From: Deltaproteobacteria bacterium
Lineage (GTDB): Bacteria > Desulfobacterota > Syntrophia > Syntrophales > Smithellaceae
NCBI GenBank assembly: GCA_012729055.1
Contig: JAAYDW010000045.1
Coordinates: forward strand, 58,401-122,400
DNA: 64,000 bases
Reading direction: 5' to 3'
The stretch's first letter is position 1; each line of letters starts with the position of its first letter. The position numbers were made by a program, and so were the translations under genes. The notes under the pieces were generated by a model, which made no database searches, was not told the origin of the DNA, and saw only the letters and a program-made list of their open reading frames with translations. Shown in pieces: positions 1 to 10,687 of this stretch.

Positions 1-629
1 ACGACGCCGTTATGATCGAGAATCACAAAACCGCTTTCGGGCGGTAATCCCGAACGGGCCAGCGCCTGCCGGTAATATTCGAGCACAAAACCCACGATGA
101 TGACGCCGTCGATTGCGCCGCGCCCGTTCCGGAAGGCCTGCGCAATGTTGAAGGTGTGATGCGTTGTAATCCGGCTGTGGATATATTCCCCCGATGACAG
201 TCCGCCGCTCGCCATTGCATTTTGAAAGTATCTCCGGTCGGATACGTGAATGGACGGTCCGCCGGGAATGGCATGGGCCCAGACATGTCCATCGGGGCCG
301 GCAATCAGGATGTTGGAATACTGGGGACTTAATCTCTGAATATTGATCAGCACCTGCGACATGCGCTCCCTGTTCCGGGCCTGAACGTCGGGCAACTGCG
401 CCAGCGCGATCATCAGTTGTTGGGCGGCCGTTACGAGATTCGTCTGCTCGGCCGCGATATTTTCGGCCAGGCGCTGCGTTTGCAGGCGGGCGTCATGGAC
501 GGCTGCGTTTCTCATGGTGATGCCGGAATAAACGATGATGCCCAGAGCAGGAATGGCGACAACGGACATGAGAACCAGAATCTGCGTTCTGATCGAGACG
601 CGCCTGAATAAGGACATCAGATTTTTCAT
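1..629 (-). CDS. Cache-domain sensor protein, N-terminal part (cut by window edge)
   Basis: The reading frame is open from ATG at 629 down to base 1, about 209 codons, with the C-terminus outside the window. It begins MKNLMSLFRRVSIRTQ, followed by one membrane segment (about residues 15-35). An extracytoplasmic region comes next, with the pattern of a double-Cache sensor: a long helix, then DGHVWAHA, DRRYFQNAM and GVIIVGFVLEYY. Such N-termini belong to histidine kinases, diguanylate cyclases or chemoreceptors that sense small ligands outside the membrane. The output domain is not visible, so the class cannot be chosen. No strong ribosome binding site is seen, and a second ATG at 616 is possible. 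Confidence 0.78.
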   Translation of the reverse strand, partial: MKNLMSLFRRVSIRTQILVLMSVVAIPALGIIVYSGITMRNAAVHDARLQTQRLAENIAAEQTNLVTAAQQLMIALAQLPDVQARNRERMSQVLINIQRLSPQYSNILIAGPDGHVWAHAIPGGPSIHVSDRRYFQNAMASGGLSSGEYIHSRITTHHTFNIAQAFRNGRGAIDGVIIVGFVLEYYRQALARSGLPPESGFVILDHNGV

Positions 630-957
630 CGGCCGGAATCCCGCACAAAATACCGCGTCATTGCATCACATTTTTTTATTCGCTTGCCGCAGCGGTTCTC
701 AGTATAAGAAACGCCCCCGCGCGAGTCAAGGCGATTTTAACCGCAACATCAGCCGCATAACATTGATTATGTTAAGAAAGACAAATGTGGAAAATCATGC
801 CCGAACGGCTCTGTGCCCTGGAAAAACCGCCTGCTGCCTTGCCGGTTGTCGGGGTCGCTGGAAAGCCGCGCTCGAGGAAAAAAATTGAAAACAGGCGCAA
901 ATCCGATATAGTGTTTCCGGCAGGCGTCCGTGTCCCGGCAAGAGAAAGGAAACAACC
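630..957. other. Divergent intergenic region (328 bases)
   Basis: This region lies between the divergent Cache-domain sensor and the CoA-transferase gene. Apart from the promoter at 885-912 I see no gene, RNA or repeat in it. Short frames here lack a ribosome binding site and coding character. Confidence 0.6.
885..912 (+). promoter_or_regulatory. Sigma-70-type promoter of the fused CoA-transferase gene
   Basis: TTGAAA at 885-890 and TATAGT at 907-912 are separated by 16 bases. The predicted start near 919 leaves a leader of about 40 bases, and an AAAGGA ribosome binding site precedes ATG 958. Confidence 0.6.
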
Positions 958-2733
958 ATGACGGATGAATTTCGCGACCTCATTGAAAACACTTTTTCCC
1001 TGAGAGAAAACGAAGGCGAGGACAAGGTCGTCGACCTCCGGGAGGCGATTTTGCGCTCTATCCGGCCGGGGCAGAAGATCCACATCGCGGCGACGCACTG
1101 CTCGCCCAGCGCAGCGATCCTGGAAATCGCCCGCCGCTTCCATGGAAAGAAACCGGAGTTCACCATCATCATGCGGGGCATCCGGGACACGGCCGTCATC
1201 CTGGTACACCTGGGACTGGCCAAAAAGATCATCACCTCTTTTTCTGGCAATGTTTATCCCTGGTACGGCCCCAACGCCGTCTGCCAGAAAGCGTACGCCG
1301 GAAAGCAAGTGGAGCTGGAAGACTGGACGATCCTCACCTTTCCGCTCAGGCTGATGGCGGGCGCTTTCGGCGTCGAAGCGATCACGACCAAGTCGCTCAT
1401 CGGCAGCTCAATGGCGGAAAGGAACCGGCACGCTTTCACCGTCATCGACGATCCCTTCGGCAGCGGCAACCAAATTGGGCTTCTTCAGGCCCTCCATCCC
1501 GACATCTCGATCGTCCACGGTCTTGCCGCCGACCGGGAGGGGAACACGATCCTCACCGCTCCATACAGCGAAAGCGTCTGGGGCGCGAAGGCCAGCCGGG
1601 GCGGCGTCATCGTTACCGTGGAACGGCTGGTTTCGACCGATTTCATCCGGAAGCACGCGCACCTGGTAAAACTTCCGGCTTTTATGGTGCAGTCCGTTTC
1701 CGTCGTGCCGCAGGGCGCGCATCCCGGAGGCGTGTGGAACGCGGGTCTGGAAACGTTTGAAGCCTATGCCGAAGACTACGACTTCATGACCGACTTCAAC
1801 CGCGCGTGCAAGGACCCGGCGGCGCTGGACAGGTGGATCGACGCCTGGGTGCTGCAATGCCCCTCTTTCGACGATTACCGGACCAGGCTCGGCGCGGACA
1901 GAGTGCGCAAGCTGAAAGACGCCGCCCGGGAAGACGCCTGGCGCGAACGCCTGAACGCTTTCGGGGGCCGCATCTCTCTGTCGGAAGAATGCAATGACAT
2001 CGAACGGATGGTGATCATCGCTTCCCGGGTGCTGCAATCCCGGATTCCGGCCGAAGGCCACAAGACTGTGCTGGCGGGCGCGGGCACGGCCAATCTCGCG
2101 GCGTGGCTCGCCAAGTACCGCCTGCGGGAAGAAGGCTACCCGGTCGAGCTTCTGGTGGAGCTGGGCTACTTCGGCAACTCTCCCCGGCCCGCCGAGCCCT
2201 TTCTGCTCAATTTTGAAAATTTCGCCACCTGCAAGATGCTCACGGAAACGCTGGACACGCTGGGCGTTTTCACCTGCGGCGCGACCAACCGCTGCATCGG
2301 CGTTCTCGGAGCGGCCCAGATCGACAAGGACGGTAACATCAATTCTCACTGGATTTCCGACGATCTGTACATCACCGGCTCCGGCGGCGCCAACGACGTC
2401 GCCACGGGCGCCCGAGAAACGCTGGTCGTGATGCAGCACTCCCGGGAGCGCCTGCTGGAACGCGTCCCTTTTGTCACCGCGCCCGGCAATCGGGTGAAAA
2501 CCCTGGTTTCAACCAGGGGGCTTTTTGAAAAGCCCGCGGGCGACGGCGAATTCATTCTGACGGGCTACTTCACCGAGGAGAACCGCCTCCGGGAAGAGAT
2601 CCTCCGGGAAATCAGTGAAACCTGCGGCTGGCCGCTAAAAATCGCGCCCGATCCCGCGCCGATTCCGCCTCCGACCTCCGAAGAGCTGAGGCTTTTGCGC
2701 ATCTTCGATCCGCAGCGATTCTATCTGAAATGA
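958..2733 (+). CDS. Fused two-domain family I acyl-CoA transferase (glutaconate CoA-transferase type)
   Basis: Predicted to move CoA between acyl-CoA and a free acid in the cytoplasm. The 591 residues span both subunits of a GctA/GctB-type enzyme. Residues about 1-300 are alpha-like (IHIAATHCSPSAAI, TTKSLIGSS, then the strand that begins IVHGLAADREGN). Residues about 360-560 are beta-like (LAGAGTANLAAWLA, LLVELGYFG, TSGSGGAND-type loop ITGSGGANDVATGAR). The Glu of VELGYFG is a candidate for the catalytic glutamate. Typical GctA and GctB are separate chains of 270-320 residues, so this is a natural fusion. It is a single gene with its own promoter, just ahead of the paaK-ior operon, and probably acts on an organic acid of that pathway. 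The substrate cannot be read from the sequence. Confidence 0.82.
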   Translation: MTDEFRDLIENTFSLRENEGEDKVVDLREAILRSIRPGQKIHIAATHCSPSAAILEIARRFHGKKPEFTIIMRGIRDTAVILVHLGLAKKIITSFSGNVYPWYGPNAVCQKAYAGKQVELEDWTILTFPLRLMAGAFGVEAITTKSLIGSSMAERNRHAFTVIDDPFGSGNQIGLLQALHPDISIVHGLAADREGNTILTAPYSESVWGAKASRGGVIVTVERLVSTDFIRKHAHLVKLPAFMVQSVSVVPQGAHPGGVWNAGLETFEAYAEDYDFMTDFNRACKDPAALDRWIDAWVLQCPSFDDYRTRLGADRVRKLKDAAREDAWRERLNAFGGRISLSEECNDIERMVIIASRVLQSRIPAEGHKTVLAGAGTANLAAWLAKYRLREEGYPVELLVELGYFGNSPRPAEPFLLNFENFATCKMLTETLDTLGVFTCGATNRCIGVLGAAQIDKDGNINSHWISDDLYITGSGGANDVATGARETLVVMQHSRERLLERVPFVTAPGNRVKTLVSTRGLFEKPAGDGEFILTGYFTEENRLREEILREISETCGWPLKIAPDPAPIPPPTSEELRLLRIFDPQRFYLK

Positions 2734-2812
2734 AGCTCTGCGCCGGCGGCCCCGCCAAAGCTCCCGCAAGGAAACCCGCTTCGCACAAATCAAACCGGCA
2801 ACGGATATTTTC

Positions 2813-2841
2813 TTGACGTCCCGCGCGACTCTACATATACT
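2813..2841 (+). promoter_or_regulatory. Sigma-70 promoter of the paaK-iorA-iorB operon
   Basis: TTGACG at 2813-2818 and TATACT at 2836-2841 have an ideal 17-base spacer. The leader to ATG 2953 is about 105 bases. Confidence 0.75.
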
Positions 2842-2952
2842 CGCGCCGCGCCGCCGAAGGCCCGGGGGACCTTTCCGGCGGAGGAACAGAATATCTGCTG
2901 AATCATTCCGGACGCCCCGGCAATGCTTCAGCCGTTTTCGAGGTAACACATC

Positions 2953-4242
2953 ATGCAGAAAATTTTCACACCGGCCTTGCTGACCCAGGAACAGCTGGCC
3001 GGCATTCAACTGGCCGGTTTGCAGTGGACGGTCCGGCACGCCTACGCAGGATCGGACTTCTACCGCAAAAAATTCGACGCGGCGGGCGTCCGGCCGGAAG
3101 ACATCCGCACGCTTGACGATTTAAGGCGGCTTCCCTTTACAACGTCCCGGGACCTGCAGGAAAACTACCCCTATCCGCTGCTGTCCGTTCCCTTTGAGGA
3201 TGTCGTGCGCCTGCACGCCTCCTCCGGCACGACGGGCAAAAGAAAGGTCCTGGTCTATACGGCAAAGGACATTGACGACTGGGCCGACATGTTTGCCCGC
3301 TGCTATGAAACGGCTGAACTCACCAGAAGCGACAGGGTGCAGATCTGCGTCGGCTACGGCGTCTGGACGGCGGGAGTGGGCTTCCAGGCGGGCTGCGAAC
3401 GGTTCGGCGCTTTTGCCGTTCCGGCCGGCCCCGGCAACATTGACATGCAGTTGCAGTTCCTGGTCGATTTCCAGACCACCGTCATCTGCAGCACCGCGTC
3501 CATGGCCCTTCTGCTCGCGGAGGAGGTTCACGCCCGCGGCCTTAAGGACAGGATCAGCGTCAAAAAAGTGATCTTCGGCGCGGAGCGCGCGAGCGACGCC
3601 CTGCGGCAGAAAGTCAAAGCGCTCCTGGGCGCAGAGCATATCTTCGACATTCCGGGGCTCACCGAAGTTTACGGACCGGGCACGGGTCTCGACTGCCCGC
3701 ATCACACGGGCATTCACTACTGGTCGGATTACTACATCCTGGAAATCCTCGATCCCGAAACGCTCGAACCCGTCGCCCCGGGAGAAGTGGGCGAGATGGT
3801 CTACACAACGCTGAGGAAGGAAGGAGCCCCCATGATCCGCTACCGCTCCCGGGATCTTTCGCGCCTGATTCCCGGCCGGTGCCCCTGCGGATCGCCTTTT
3901 CCGCGCCACGACCGGATCGTGGGGCGTTCCGACGACATGTTCATCGTGCGGGGCGTCAATGTCTATCCCAGCCACATCGACGAAATCCTCTCCCGGCAGA
4001 AAGGCATCGCAACGGAATACCAGATCCATCTCGACCGCCTGGAGGACGGAAAGGACTACCTGACCGTCAAGGTTGAACGCGAAAAGGACGGAGACGCGGG
4101 CCGGGATGCCGCGCTGGCTTCCGCGATCGAAAAAACCATCCGCAAGGAGACGCTCGTGAGCGGCAAGGTGGATATCGTGGATTACCAGTCTCTCCCCCGG
4201 ACCGAGCGCAAGGCCAAAAGGGTCTTCGACCGGCGCGGATGA
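2953..4242 (+). CDS. paaK: Phenylacetate-CoA ligase family enzyme
   Basis: An ATP-dependent ligase that activates an aryl acid such as phenylacetate to its CoA thioester, with release of AMP, in the cytoplasm. The 429 residues match the usual PaaK length. Visible features are the P-loop HASSGTTGKRK (88-98), the aryl-binding region YGPGTG, the strand ending GAPMIRYRSRDL, the zinc-type CPCGSPFPRHDRI stretch, and a C-terminal lid with the hinge DDMFIVRGVNVYPSHID. The start follows GAGGTAACACATC. The gene is first in an operon with iorA and iorB, the standard arrangement: the oxidoreductase makes arylacetyl-CoA from aryl pyruvates, and the ligase handles the free acids. Exact aryl specificity is inferred from context. 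Confidence 0.92.
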   Translation: MQKIFTPALLTQEQLAGIQLAGLQWTVRHAYAGSDFYRKKFDAAGVRPEDIRTLDDLRRLPFTTSRDLQENYPYPLLSVPFEDVVRLHASSGTTGKRKVLVYTAKDIDDWADMFARCYETAELTRSDRVQICVGYGVWTAGVGFQAGCERFGAFAVPAGPGNIDMQLQFLVDFQTTVICSTASMALLLAEEVHARGLKDRISVKKVIFGAERASDALRQKVKALLGAEHIFDIPGLTEVYGPGTGLDCPHHTGIHYWSDYYILEILDPETLEPVAPGEVGEMVYTTLRKEGAPMIRYRSRDLSRLIPGRCPCGSPFPRHDRIVGRSDDMFIVRGVNVYPSHIDEILSRQKGIATEYQIHLDRLEDGKDYLTVKVEREKDGDAGRDAALASAIEKTIRKETLVSGKVDIVDYQSLPRTERKAKRVFDRRG

Positions 4243-4316
4243 GCTTTTGCGCATGCGCGGGAAACCGTCCGCGGACCGGACAGGTTTCCGAATCAGAAAA
4301 CACAAGGAATGCGTCA

Positions 4317-6143
4317 ATGTCACAAAATGAAGAAAGAATTTTGATGGGCAACGAAGCGATCGGCCGTGGCCTCGTCGAATGCGGCTGCGAGTTCATCGCC
4401 GCCTATCCCGGAACGCCGTCTTCCGAAATCCTGTCCTCGGCCGTAAAGTTTGTCCGGGAAACGGGCGTAAAAACGCACCTCGAGTGGTCCGTCAACGAAA
4501 AGGTGGCCTACGAGGCGGCGCTTGCTTGCGCCTACACGGGCAAGCGCGCGGCCGTGGCGATGAAGCAGGTGGGCCTCAACGTCGCCGCCGATCCGTTCAT
4601 GCGTTCGGCTTACCTGGGAACGAAAGGCGGATTTGTTCTCGTCGCGGCGGATGACCCCGGACCCCACAGTTCGCAGACCGAGCAGGACAGCCGCTTTTTT
4701 GCGCTCTTTGCCAATATTCCCGTTTTCGATCCGGCGAGTCCCGCCGAGGCCAAAGACATGGTGAAGCAGGCCTTCGCGCTTTCGGAAAAATACGAAATTC
4801 CCGTCATGCTGCGGCCTACGACGCGCGTGTGCCACGCCCGCCAGAACGTGCCCTGCGGCCGGCCGGAAGTTTTAAACCGTCCGCCGCGTTTTGAAAAAGA
4901 TCCGGGCCGTTGGATCGCCACGCCGCAGTTTCTTCCGGACCTCCACCGGCAGCTCAACGAAAAGATGGACCGAATCGCCGGCGAAGACGCTTTGGGTCCC
5001 CGCGCGTTTCGGGGAGACGGCTCGCAGCCGCGCCGCTGCGTCATCGCCTCCGGCGTCGCTTTCGCCCACGCGTACGACCTGCTCGCGGACATGGGCCTTC
5101 TGGGCCGGATCGATCTTTTTCAGGTCATCCTTCCCCACCCGCTGCACAAGGGCTTTATCGAAGAGATCCGCGCGGGCTACGACGCGATCCTCGTCGTCGA
5201 GGAAACCTACCCGGTCATCGAAACGCAGCTGATCAATGAACGCGTGACGGGCCGGCGCTCCGGGCACATTCCCAACCGGGGCGAACTGACGCAGGACGTC
5301 GTCTTGTCCGTTCTGGATAAATTTCTCAACCGGACGCCCGATCCGGCGACACGCACCGCACCGGAAAAAGGCAAACGGCCCTCGCTTTGCGCGGGGTGTC
5401 CGCATCGCGCCGCGTACTGGGCAATCAAGACAACCTTCCCCGGCGGCATCTTTCCCAGCGACATCGGCTGCTACACGCTGGCCATGAACTTCGGGGCCAT
5501 CGACACCTGCCACTGCATGGGCGCCTGCATCAGCCAGGCGGAGGGATTTTATTTTGCCTACGCGGACGAGAAAAATCCGCCGGCCATTGTCGTCAGCATC
5601 GGCGACTCGACGTTCTTTCACGCCGGCATTCCCGGGCTCATCAACGCCGTCCTGCACAGAGCCCGCTTTATTCTGGTGATCCTGGACAACGCCACAACCG
5701 CCATGACGGGCAATCAGCCGGTGCCGCATCTGGGAATTACCGCCGACGGCAGTCCGGGCCGGGCCGTCCTGATTCCGGACCTTCTTAAGGCCTGCGGCGT
5801 CTCCTTCATCCGCGAGTGTGATCCTTACGACATGGAGGCCTTAAGCCGTCATCTCAAAGAAGCGGACCGCCACTGCCGTTCGGCAGAAGGCGGCGTGGCC
5901 GTCGTCGTCACCAAACATCCCTGCCTGCTCGATCACGGCGCAAGAGGGAACCAGGCGGAATTTGCCATGGCGGTTTCGGAAGACTGCTCGGGCTGCCGGC
6001 AATGCCTGGAGGAATTCGAGTGCCCCGCGCTGGTTTTCAATGACGAAACCGGCTCAGTGGAAATTGACGGCACGATTTGCGTGGGCTGCGGAGTTTGCGT
6101 CGCGGTCTGCCCGCTGGGGGCGATCATCGCGCGGGAAAAGTAA
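4317..6143 (+). CDS. iorA: Indolepyruvate:ferredoxin oxidoreductase, alpha subunit
   Basis: Catalytic subunit of the enzyme that oxidises aryl pyruvates to arylacetyl-CoA and CO2, reducing ferredoxin. ATG 4317 is chosen because AAGGAAT precedes it and the protein then begins MSQNEERILMGNEAIG, the normal N-terminus. An in-frame ATG at 4239 overlaps paaK and would add 26 unrelated residues. The 608 residues carry the pyrimidine-type domain (AAYPGTPSSEI, WSVNEKVAYEAA), the thiamine diphosphate domain (SIGDSTFFHAGIPG, LDNATTAMTG) and a C-terminal two-cluster ferredoxin domain (CSGCRQC and CVGCGVCVAVCP). It lies between paaK and iorB in one operon. Confidence 0.95.
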   Translation: MSQNEERILMGNEAIGRGLVECGCEFIAAYPGTPSSEILSSAVKFVRETGVKTHLEWSVNEKVAYEAALACAYTGKRAAVAMKQVGLNVAADPFMRSAYLGTKGGFVLVAADDPGPHSSQTEQDSRFFALFANIPVFDPASPAEAKDMVKQAFALSEKYEIPVMLRPTTRVCHARQNVPCGRPEVLNRPPRFEKDPGRWIATPQFLPDLHRQLNEKMDRIAGEDALGPRAFRGDGSQPRRCVIASGVAFAHAYDLLADMGLLGRIDLFQVILPHPLHKGFIEEIRAGYDAILVVEETYPVIETQLINERVTGRRSGHIPNRGELTQDVVLSVLDKFLNRTPDPATRTAPEKGKRPSLCAGCPHRAAYWAIKTTFPGGIFPSDIGCYTLAMNFGAIDTCHCMGACISQAEGFYFAYADEKNPPAIVVSIGDSTFFHAGIPGLINAVLHRARFILVILDNATTAMTGNQPVPHLGITADGSPGRAVLIPDLLKACGVSFIRECDPYDMEALSRHLKEADRHCRSAEGGVAVVVTKHPCLLDHGARGNQAEFAMAVSEDCSGCRQCLEEFECPALVFNDETGSVEIDGTICVGCGVCVAVCPLGAIIAREK

Positions 6144-6152
6144 ACCTGTTCT

Positions 6153-6180
6153 GCAGGGAACGGTCAAGAACGTTCCCTGC
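6153..6180. repeat. Inverted repeat between iorA and iorB, REP-like
   Basis: Ten-base arms GCAGGGAACG (6153-6162) and CGTTCCCTGC (6171-6180) surround an 8-base loop. No T-run follows, so this is not a simple terminator. A related hairpin with the same AGGGAACGGTC core occurs at 45650-45681. It may set the iorA/iorB transcript ratio or stability. Confidence 0.65.
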
Positions 6181-6212
6181 TGTGTGAATGTGGAATAAAA
6201 AGGGAAAACGTC

Positions 6213-6725
6213 ATGAAACAACAGATCATCGTGAGCGGCTTGGGCGGCCAGGGCGTCGTGTTTGCAACGCGCCTGCTGGCCCACGCCGCCATGGAAACCG
6301 GCCACCCGGTTCTGACCTCGGAAAACCACGGCATGGCCATGCGGGGCGGAACCATCATTTCGCACGTTAAAATCGGCGCCTTTCACAGCCCGCTCATCCG
6401 TCAAGGCCACGCGGACATCGGGCTTTTTTTGAACAGGGAAAATCTCGGCATTCACGGCGGCATGATGAAAGATACGGGGACGCTTTTCGTCAACACGCCG
6501 TTTCCCGGAGCCTACAGGCATTGCGATGCAACCGGCCTGGCCATGAGCGCCGGCGCCGTTGTCGTGGCCAACCTGGTTTTGCTGGGCTTTGCCGTTCGGA
6601 CCGGCGGCTTTTTCTGTACGGCCGGACAGTTGGAAGACGTCATTCAACGCATTTCCCCGCCCAAACAGCTGAATCTGAATTTAAAGGGCTTTCGACTGGG
6701 CCTCGAAGCGCAGCGCTCCTTTTGA
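6213..6725 (+). CDS. iorB: Indolepyruvate:ferredoxin oxidoreductase, beta subunit
   Basis: Gamma-type partner subunit of the aryl-pyruvate oxidoreductase. The 170 residues show the family start IIVSGLGGQGVVFATRLLAHAAM and the conserved SENHGMAMRGGTIISHVKIG, in the part of the 2-oxoacid oxidoreductase fold that contacts CoA. Typical IorB proteins are about 190-200 residues, so this one is slightly short at its C-terminus. It is the last gene of the paaK-iorA-iorB operon, 69 bases after iorA across a hairpin, and it converges with the CoA-transferase gene at 6774-8774. Confidence 0.92.
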   Translation: MKQQIIVSGLGGQGVVFATRLLAHAAMETGHPVLTSENHGMAMRGGTIISHVKIGAFHSPLIRQGHADIGLFLNRENLGIHGGMMKDTGTLFVNTPFPGAYRHCDATGLAMSAGAVVVANLVLLGFAVRTGGFFCTAGQLEDVIQRISPPKQLNLNLKGFRLGLEAQRSF

Positions 6726-6773
6726 TCCTCCTCCGGCGGCGGAATCCAAGGTTCAGGAGGGAAGGGACAACGT

Positions 6774-8774
6774 TCAAGGGGTGGTTCTCTTCAACTCGTT
6801 TTCCGCCTCTTTCCGGGTTTCGTACATGTGGGGCGTCACTTTCTTTTCCCGGAGCGCATCGCCCAGTTTCATCCGCGCAAAGGCGCTCGAGGTGTAGTTT
6901 GTGGTCTTGATGTAGTACTTCTCGACCAGTTCCTTGACCACCTCCGTGTATTCGTCAATCAGGTCCGGCAGGATGTTGAAATTGTCGTAGTTGACAATCG
7001 TGTAAACCTTCCGGCCGACCGGATCGAGAATATCGCAAACGGCCCGGCGGATCTCCCGGATCTGCCGGCTCGTTTTCACATAGTAGCCTTCAAAATTGAC
7101 GAAGAAAAGATTCTCTTCCGGCTGATAGGTCAGCCGCTCTTCCAGCGGCAGGCTGAGCAGGTCGGCGGCCAGTCCCATCGGCTCCGGGGCGAATATTCTC
7201 TCGTTTATGAGGCGCAAATCCTTGATGATGGGCTTGAAATCCATCAGGGCCAGGACGTCTTTTTCCAGGTCGACGCCCGGGGCGATTTCAATGAGTTCCA
7301 TGCCCTCCCGCGTCAGCGCGAAGACGCAGCGCTCCGTCACATAGCGCACGTAAAGATCCTGCTCGGCTCCGTACCGGCCGCCGAAGGTCATGTGCTCGAC
7401 CTGGCGGACGAATTTTTTCGTTTTTCCCTCCCGGTCGATACGGAGCTTCTGATCGCGTACCGACACGCCGAGTCCGCCCGCGGTAAAGGTGCCCACAAAG
7501 ATGCATTTCTTGGCGGCCTGGCTGATGTTGATGAATCCCCCGCATCCGGCCAGACGCGGACCGAATTTGCTCACGTTAACGTTGCCGTCGCTGTCCGCCT
7601 CCGCCATCCCGAGACAGGCAATGTCCAGGCCTCCGCCGTCGTAGAAGTCGAACTGGTAAGGCTGGTCGATCAGACAGTCAGTGTTGGCGGCGGCGCCGAA
7701 ATTCAACCCGCCGGCGGGAACGCCGCCGATGACGCCCGGTTCCGCGGTGAGCGTGAAGTAAGACAGAATTTTCTCTTCGTTCGCGACATTGGCGACTCCT
7801 TCGGGCATTCCGATCCCCAGATTGACGATGTCGTTGGCCCGAAGTTCGAAGGCGGCGCGGCGGGCGATGATTTTTCGCGCATCCATTTCCATGGGCGTCA
7901 TGGACTGCAGGGGCATCTTGATTTCGCAGCTGAAGGAGGGATCGTAAAATTCTCCGAAGGTCTGCCAGTGGTTTTCCGGTCGCGCCACGACGACACAGTC
8001 TACGATAATGCCCGGAACCTTGACCTGCCTGGCGTTCAGGGTTCCCTTGTCGGCGACTCTTTCCACCTGCGCGATGACGTACCCGCCGGAATTTCGCGCG
8101 GCCATGGCAATCGACAGATTTTCAATGGTCAGGGCTTCTTTTTCCATTGTGATGTTGCCGTCGATGTCGCCGGTTGTCCCACGGATAATCGCCACGTTGA
8201 CGGGGGGAAGTTTATAGGAAAGATATTCCTTCCCGTCAAACGTGATCAGTTCGACAATATCTTCGGTGGTGATGCTGTTCACTTTTCCGCCGCTGTAGCG
8301 CGGATCGACGTACGTCCCCAGCCCGATGGTCGTAATCGTGCGCGGTTTGTGGGCGGCAATATCCCGGAACATATGCGAGATCACCCCCTGCGGCAGATTG
8401 TAAGCAAGAATTTTGTTTTCGATGGCCAGCCGTCCCAGTTTCGGCGCAAGTCCCCAGTGCCCGCCGATCACCCGCCTCACCAGCCCTTCATGGGCAAAAT
8501 GGTTTAATCCCTTTTCTTTTCCGTCTCCCTGGCCCGCGGCGTACATGAGGGTGAGATCCCTCGGAAAACCGGTGTTTAAAAAGTATTCTTCCAGCGCGAT
8601 CGCGATTTCCTCCGCAAAGCCCGCGCCGACAAATCCTCCTGTGGCAACCACGTCACCCGATTTGACAAGCTGGACCGCTTCCTTGGCGGTGACCACCTTG
8701 TTGCGTGTCCGCATGATGCCCCGCAGAACCGGATGACCGCTTGTTCTCCCCGACGGAGTTCCATTCAATGCCAT
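6774..8774 (-). CDS. Propionate/acetate CoA-transferase-type enzyme with C-terminal extension
   Basis: Predicted to exchange CoA between short acyl groups. The 666 residues contain both family I halves in one chain. The alpha half runs from [21 protein letters not shown] to about residue 290; the beta half has [19 protein letters not shown] and [18 protein letters not shown], where the Glu fits the catalytic position. Pct/YdiF-type enzymes usually have about 520 residues. Here about 140 more residues (from [13 protein letters not shown] onward) form an extra acidic domain of unknown role. The start at 8774 has GGAGGT five bases upstream. The gene lies 192 bases downstream of the sigma-54 activator on the same strand and may be under its control. 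Confidence 0.86.
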   Translation of the reverse strand: MALNGTPSGRTSGHPVLRGIMRTRNKVVTAKEAVQLVKSGDVVATGGFVGAGFAEEIAIALEEYFLNTGFPRDLTLMYAAGQGDGKEKGLNHFAHEGLVRRVIGGHWGLAPKLGRLAIENKILAYNLPQGVISHMFRDIAAHKPRTITTIGLGTYVDPRYSGGKVNSITTEDIVELITFDGKEYLSYKLPPVNVAIIRGTTGDIDGNITMEKEALTIENLSIAMAARNSGGYVIAQVERVADKGTLNARQVKVPGIIVDCVVVARPENHWQTFGEFYDPSFSCEIKMPLQSMTPMEMDARKIIARRAAFELRANDIVNLGIGMPEGVANVANEEKILSYFTLTAEPGVIGGVPAGGLNFGAAANTDCLIDQPYQFDFYDGGGLDIACLGMAEADSDGNVNVSKFGPRLAGCGGFINISQAAKKCIFVGTFTAGGLGVSVRDQKLRIDREGKTKKFVRQVEHMTFGGRYGAEQDLYVRYVTERCVFALTREGMELIEIAPGVDLEKDVLALMDFKPIIKDLRLINERIFAPEPMGLAADLLSLPLEERLTYQPEENLFFVNFEGYYVKTSRQIREIRRAVCDILDPVGRKVYTIVNYDNFNILPDLIDEYTEVVKELVEKYYIKTTNYTSSAFARMKLGDALREKKVTPHMYETRKEAENELKRTTP

Positions 8775-8810
8775 GAGACACCTCCGATATCAAAGCAGTT
8801 GAATTTATTT

Positions 8811-8826
8811 TTCAAAAAATATGCCA
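8811..8826 (-). promoter_or_regulatory. Possible sigma-54 promoter for the CoA-transferase
   Basis: Reading the minus strand, TGGCAT is followed ten bases after its GG by TTGA, where TTGC is expected. The spacing is exact, but the -12 GC is replaced by GA, which normally weakens such a promoter. It sits 37 bases upstream of the start codon and just after a sigma-54 activator gene. Confidence 0.33.
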
Positions 8827-8966
8827 GAGCGTCGGGCAATATCCGAAGTTTCGCGGAAGGCTTGAAACCATTCACGATGCGTTTCCGAAGGCGTGTAGGA
8901 AAAGGCGGCGGGAAAAGCGCAGCCCGGCAAAAGCGGACGGTTCACCGCCCGGATGTAGCAGGGCTG

Positions 8967-10418
<1,452 letters not shown>

Positions 10419-10485
10419 CTTTCATCCCCTTCCGTGTATTACTTAGTGACCACAAAATGTATCAAAAGACCTACATGTTATCATC

Positions 10486-10514
10486 TGTATACTCATTTAT
10501 ACTCCTCCCGTCAA
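10486..10514 (-). promoter_or_regulatory. Sigma-70 promoter of the sigma-54 activator gene
   Basis: On the minus strand TTGACG (10509-10514) and TATACA (10486-10491) are separated by 17 bases, about 70 bases upstream of GTG 10418. Confidence 0.65.
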
Positions 10515-10590
10515 ACGTATTTTTTCAACCGCAGGGAGATGTTCCTTTAAAATTGCGCAACAGAATGACTCGACACGCCGGAGCCGCAGG

Positions 10591-10606
10591 TGGTCTGGAA
10601 TTTGCA
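10591..10606 (+). promoter_or_regulatory. Sigma-54 (-24/-12) promoter of the TRAP operon
   Basis: TGG at 10591-10593 and TTGCA at 10602-10606 place the invariant GG and GC exactly ten bases apart. Transcription would start near 10617, about 70 bases before dctP. A sigma-54 activator is encoded on the opposite strand of the same intergenic region. Confidence 0.8.
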
Positions 10607-10687
10607 ACCTAAGGAGAGAGAGGATCAAAGTTTCGCTGTTTTCTTTTGTTCAGAAACACCAACATCGTCTAGGGAGGAGGAAACCCA

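Noticed and set aside
4239..4316. Upstream extension of iorA to 4239
   Set aside because: The extra 26 residues do not belong to the family and overlap paaK, and the better ribosome binding site is before 4317.
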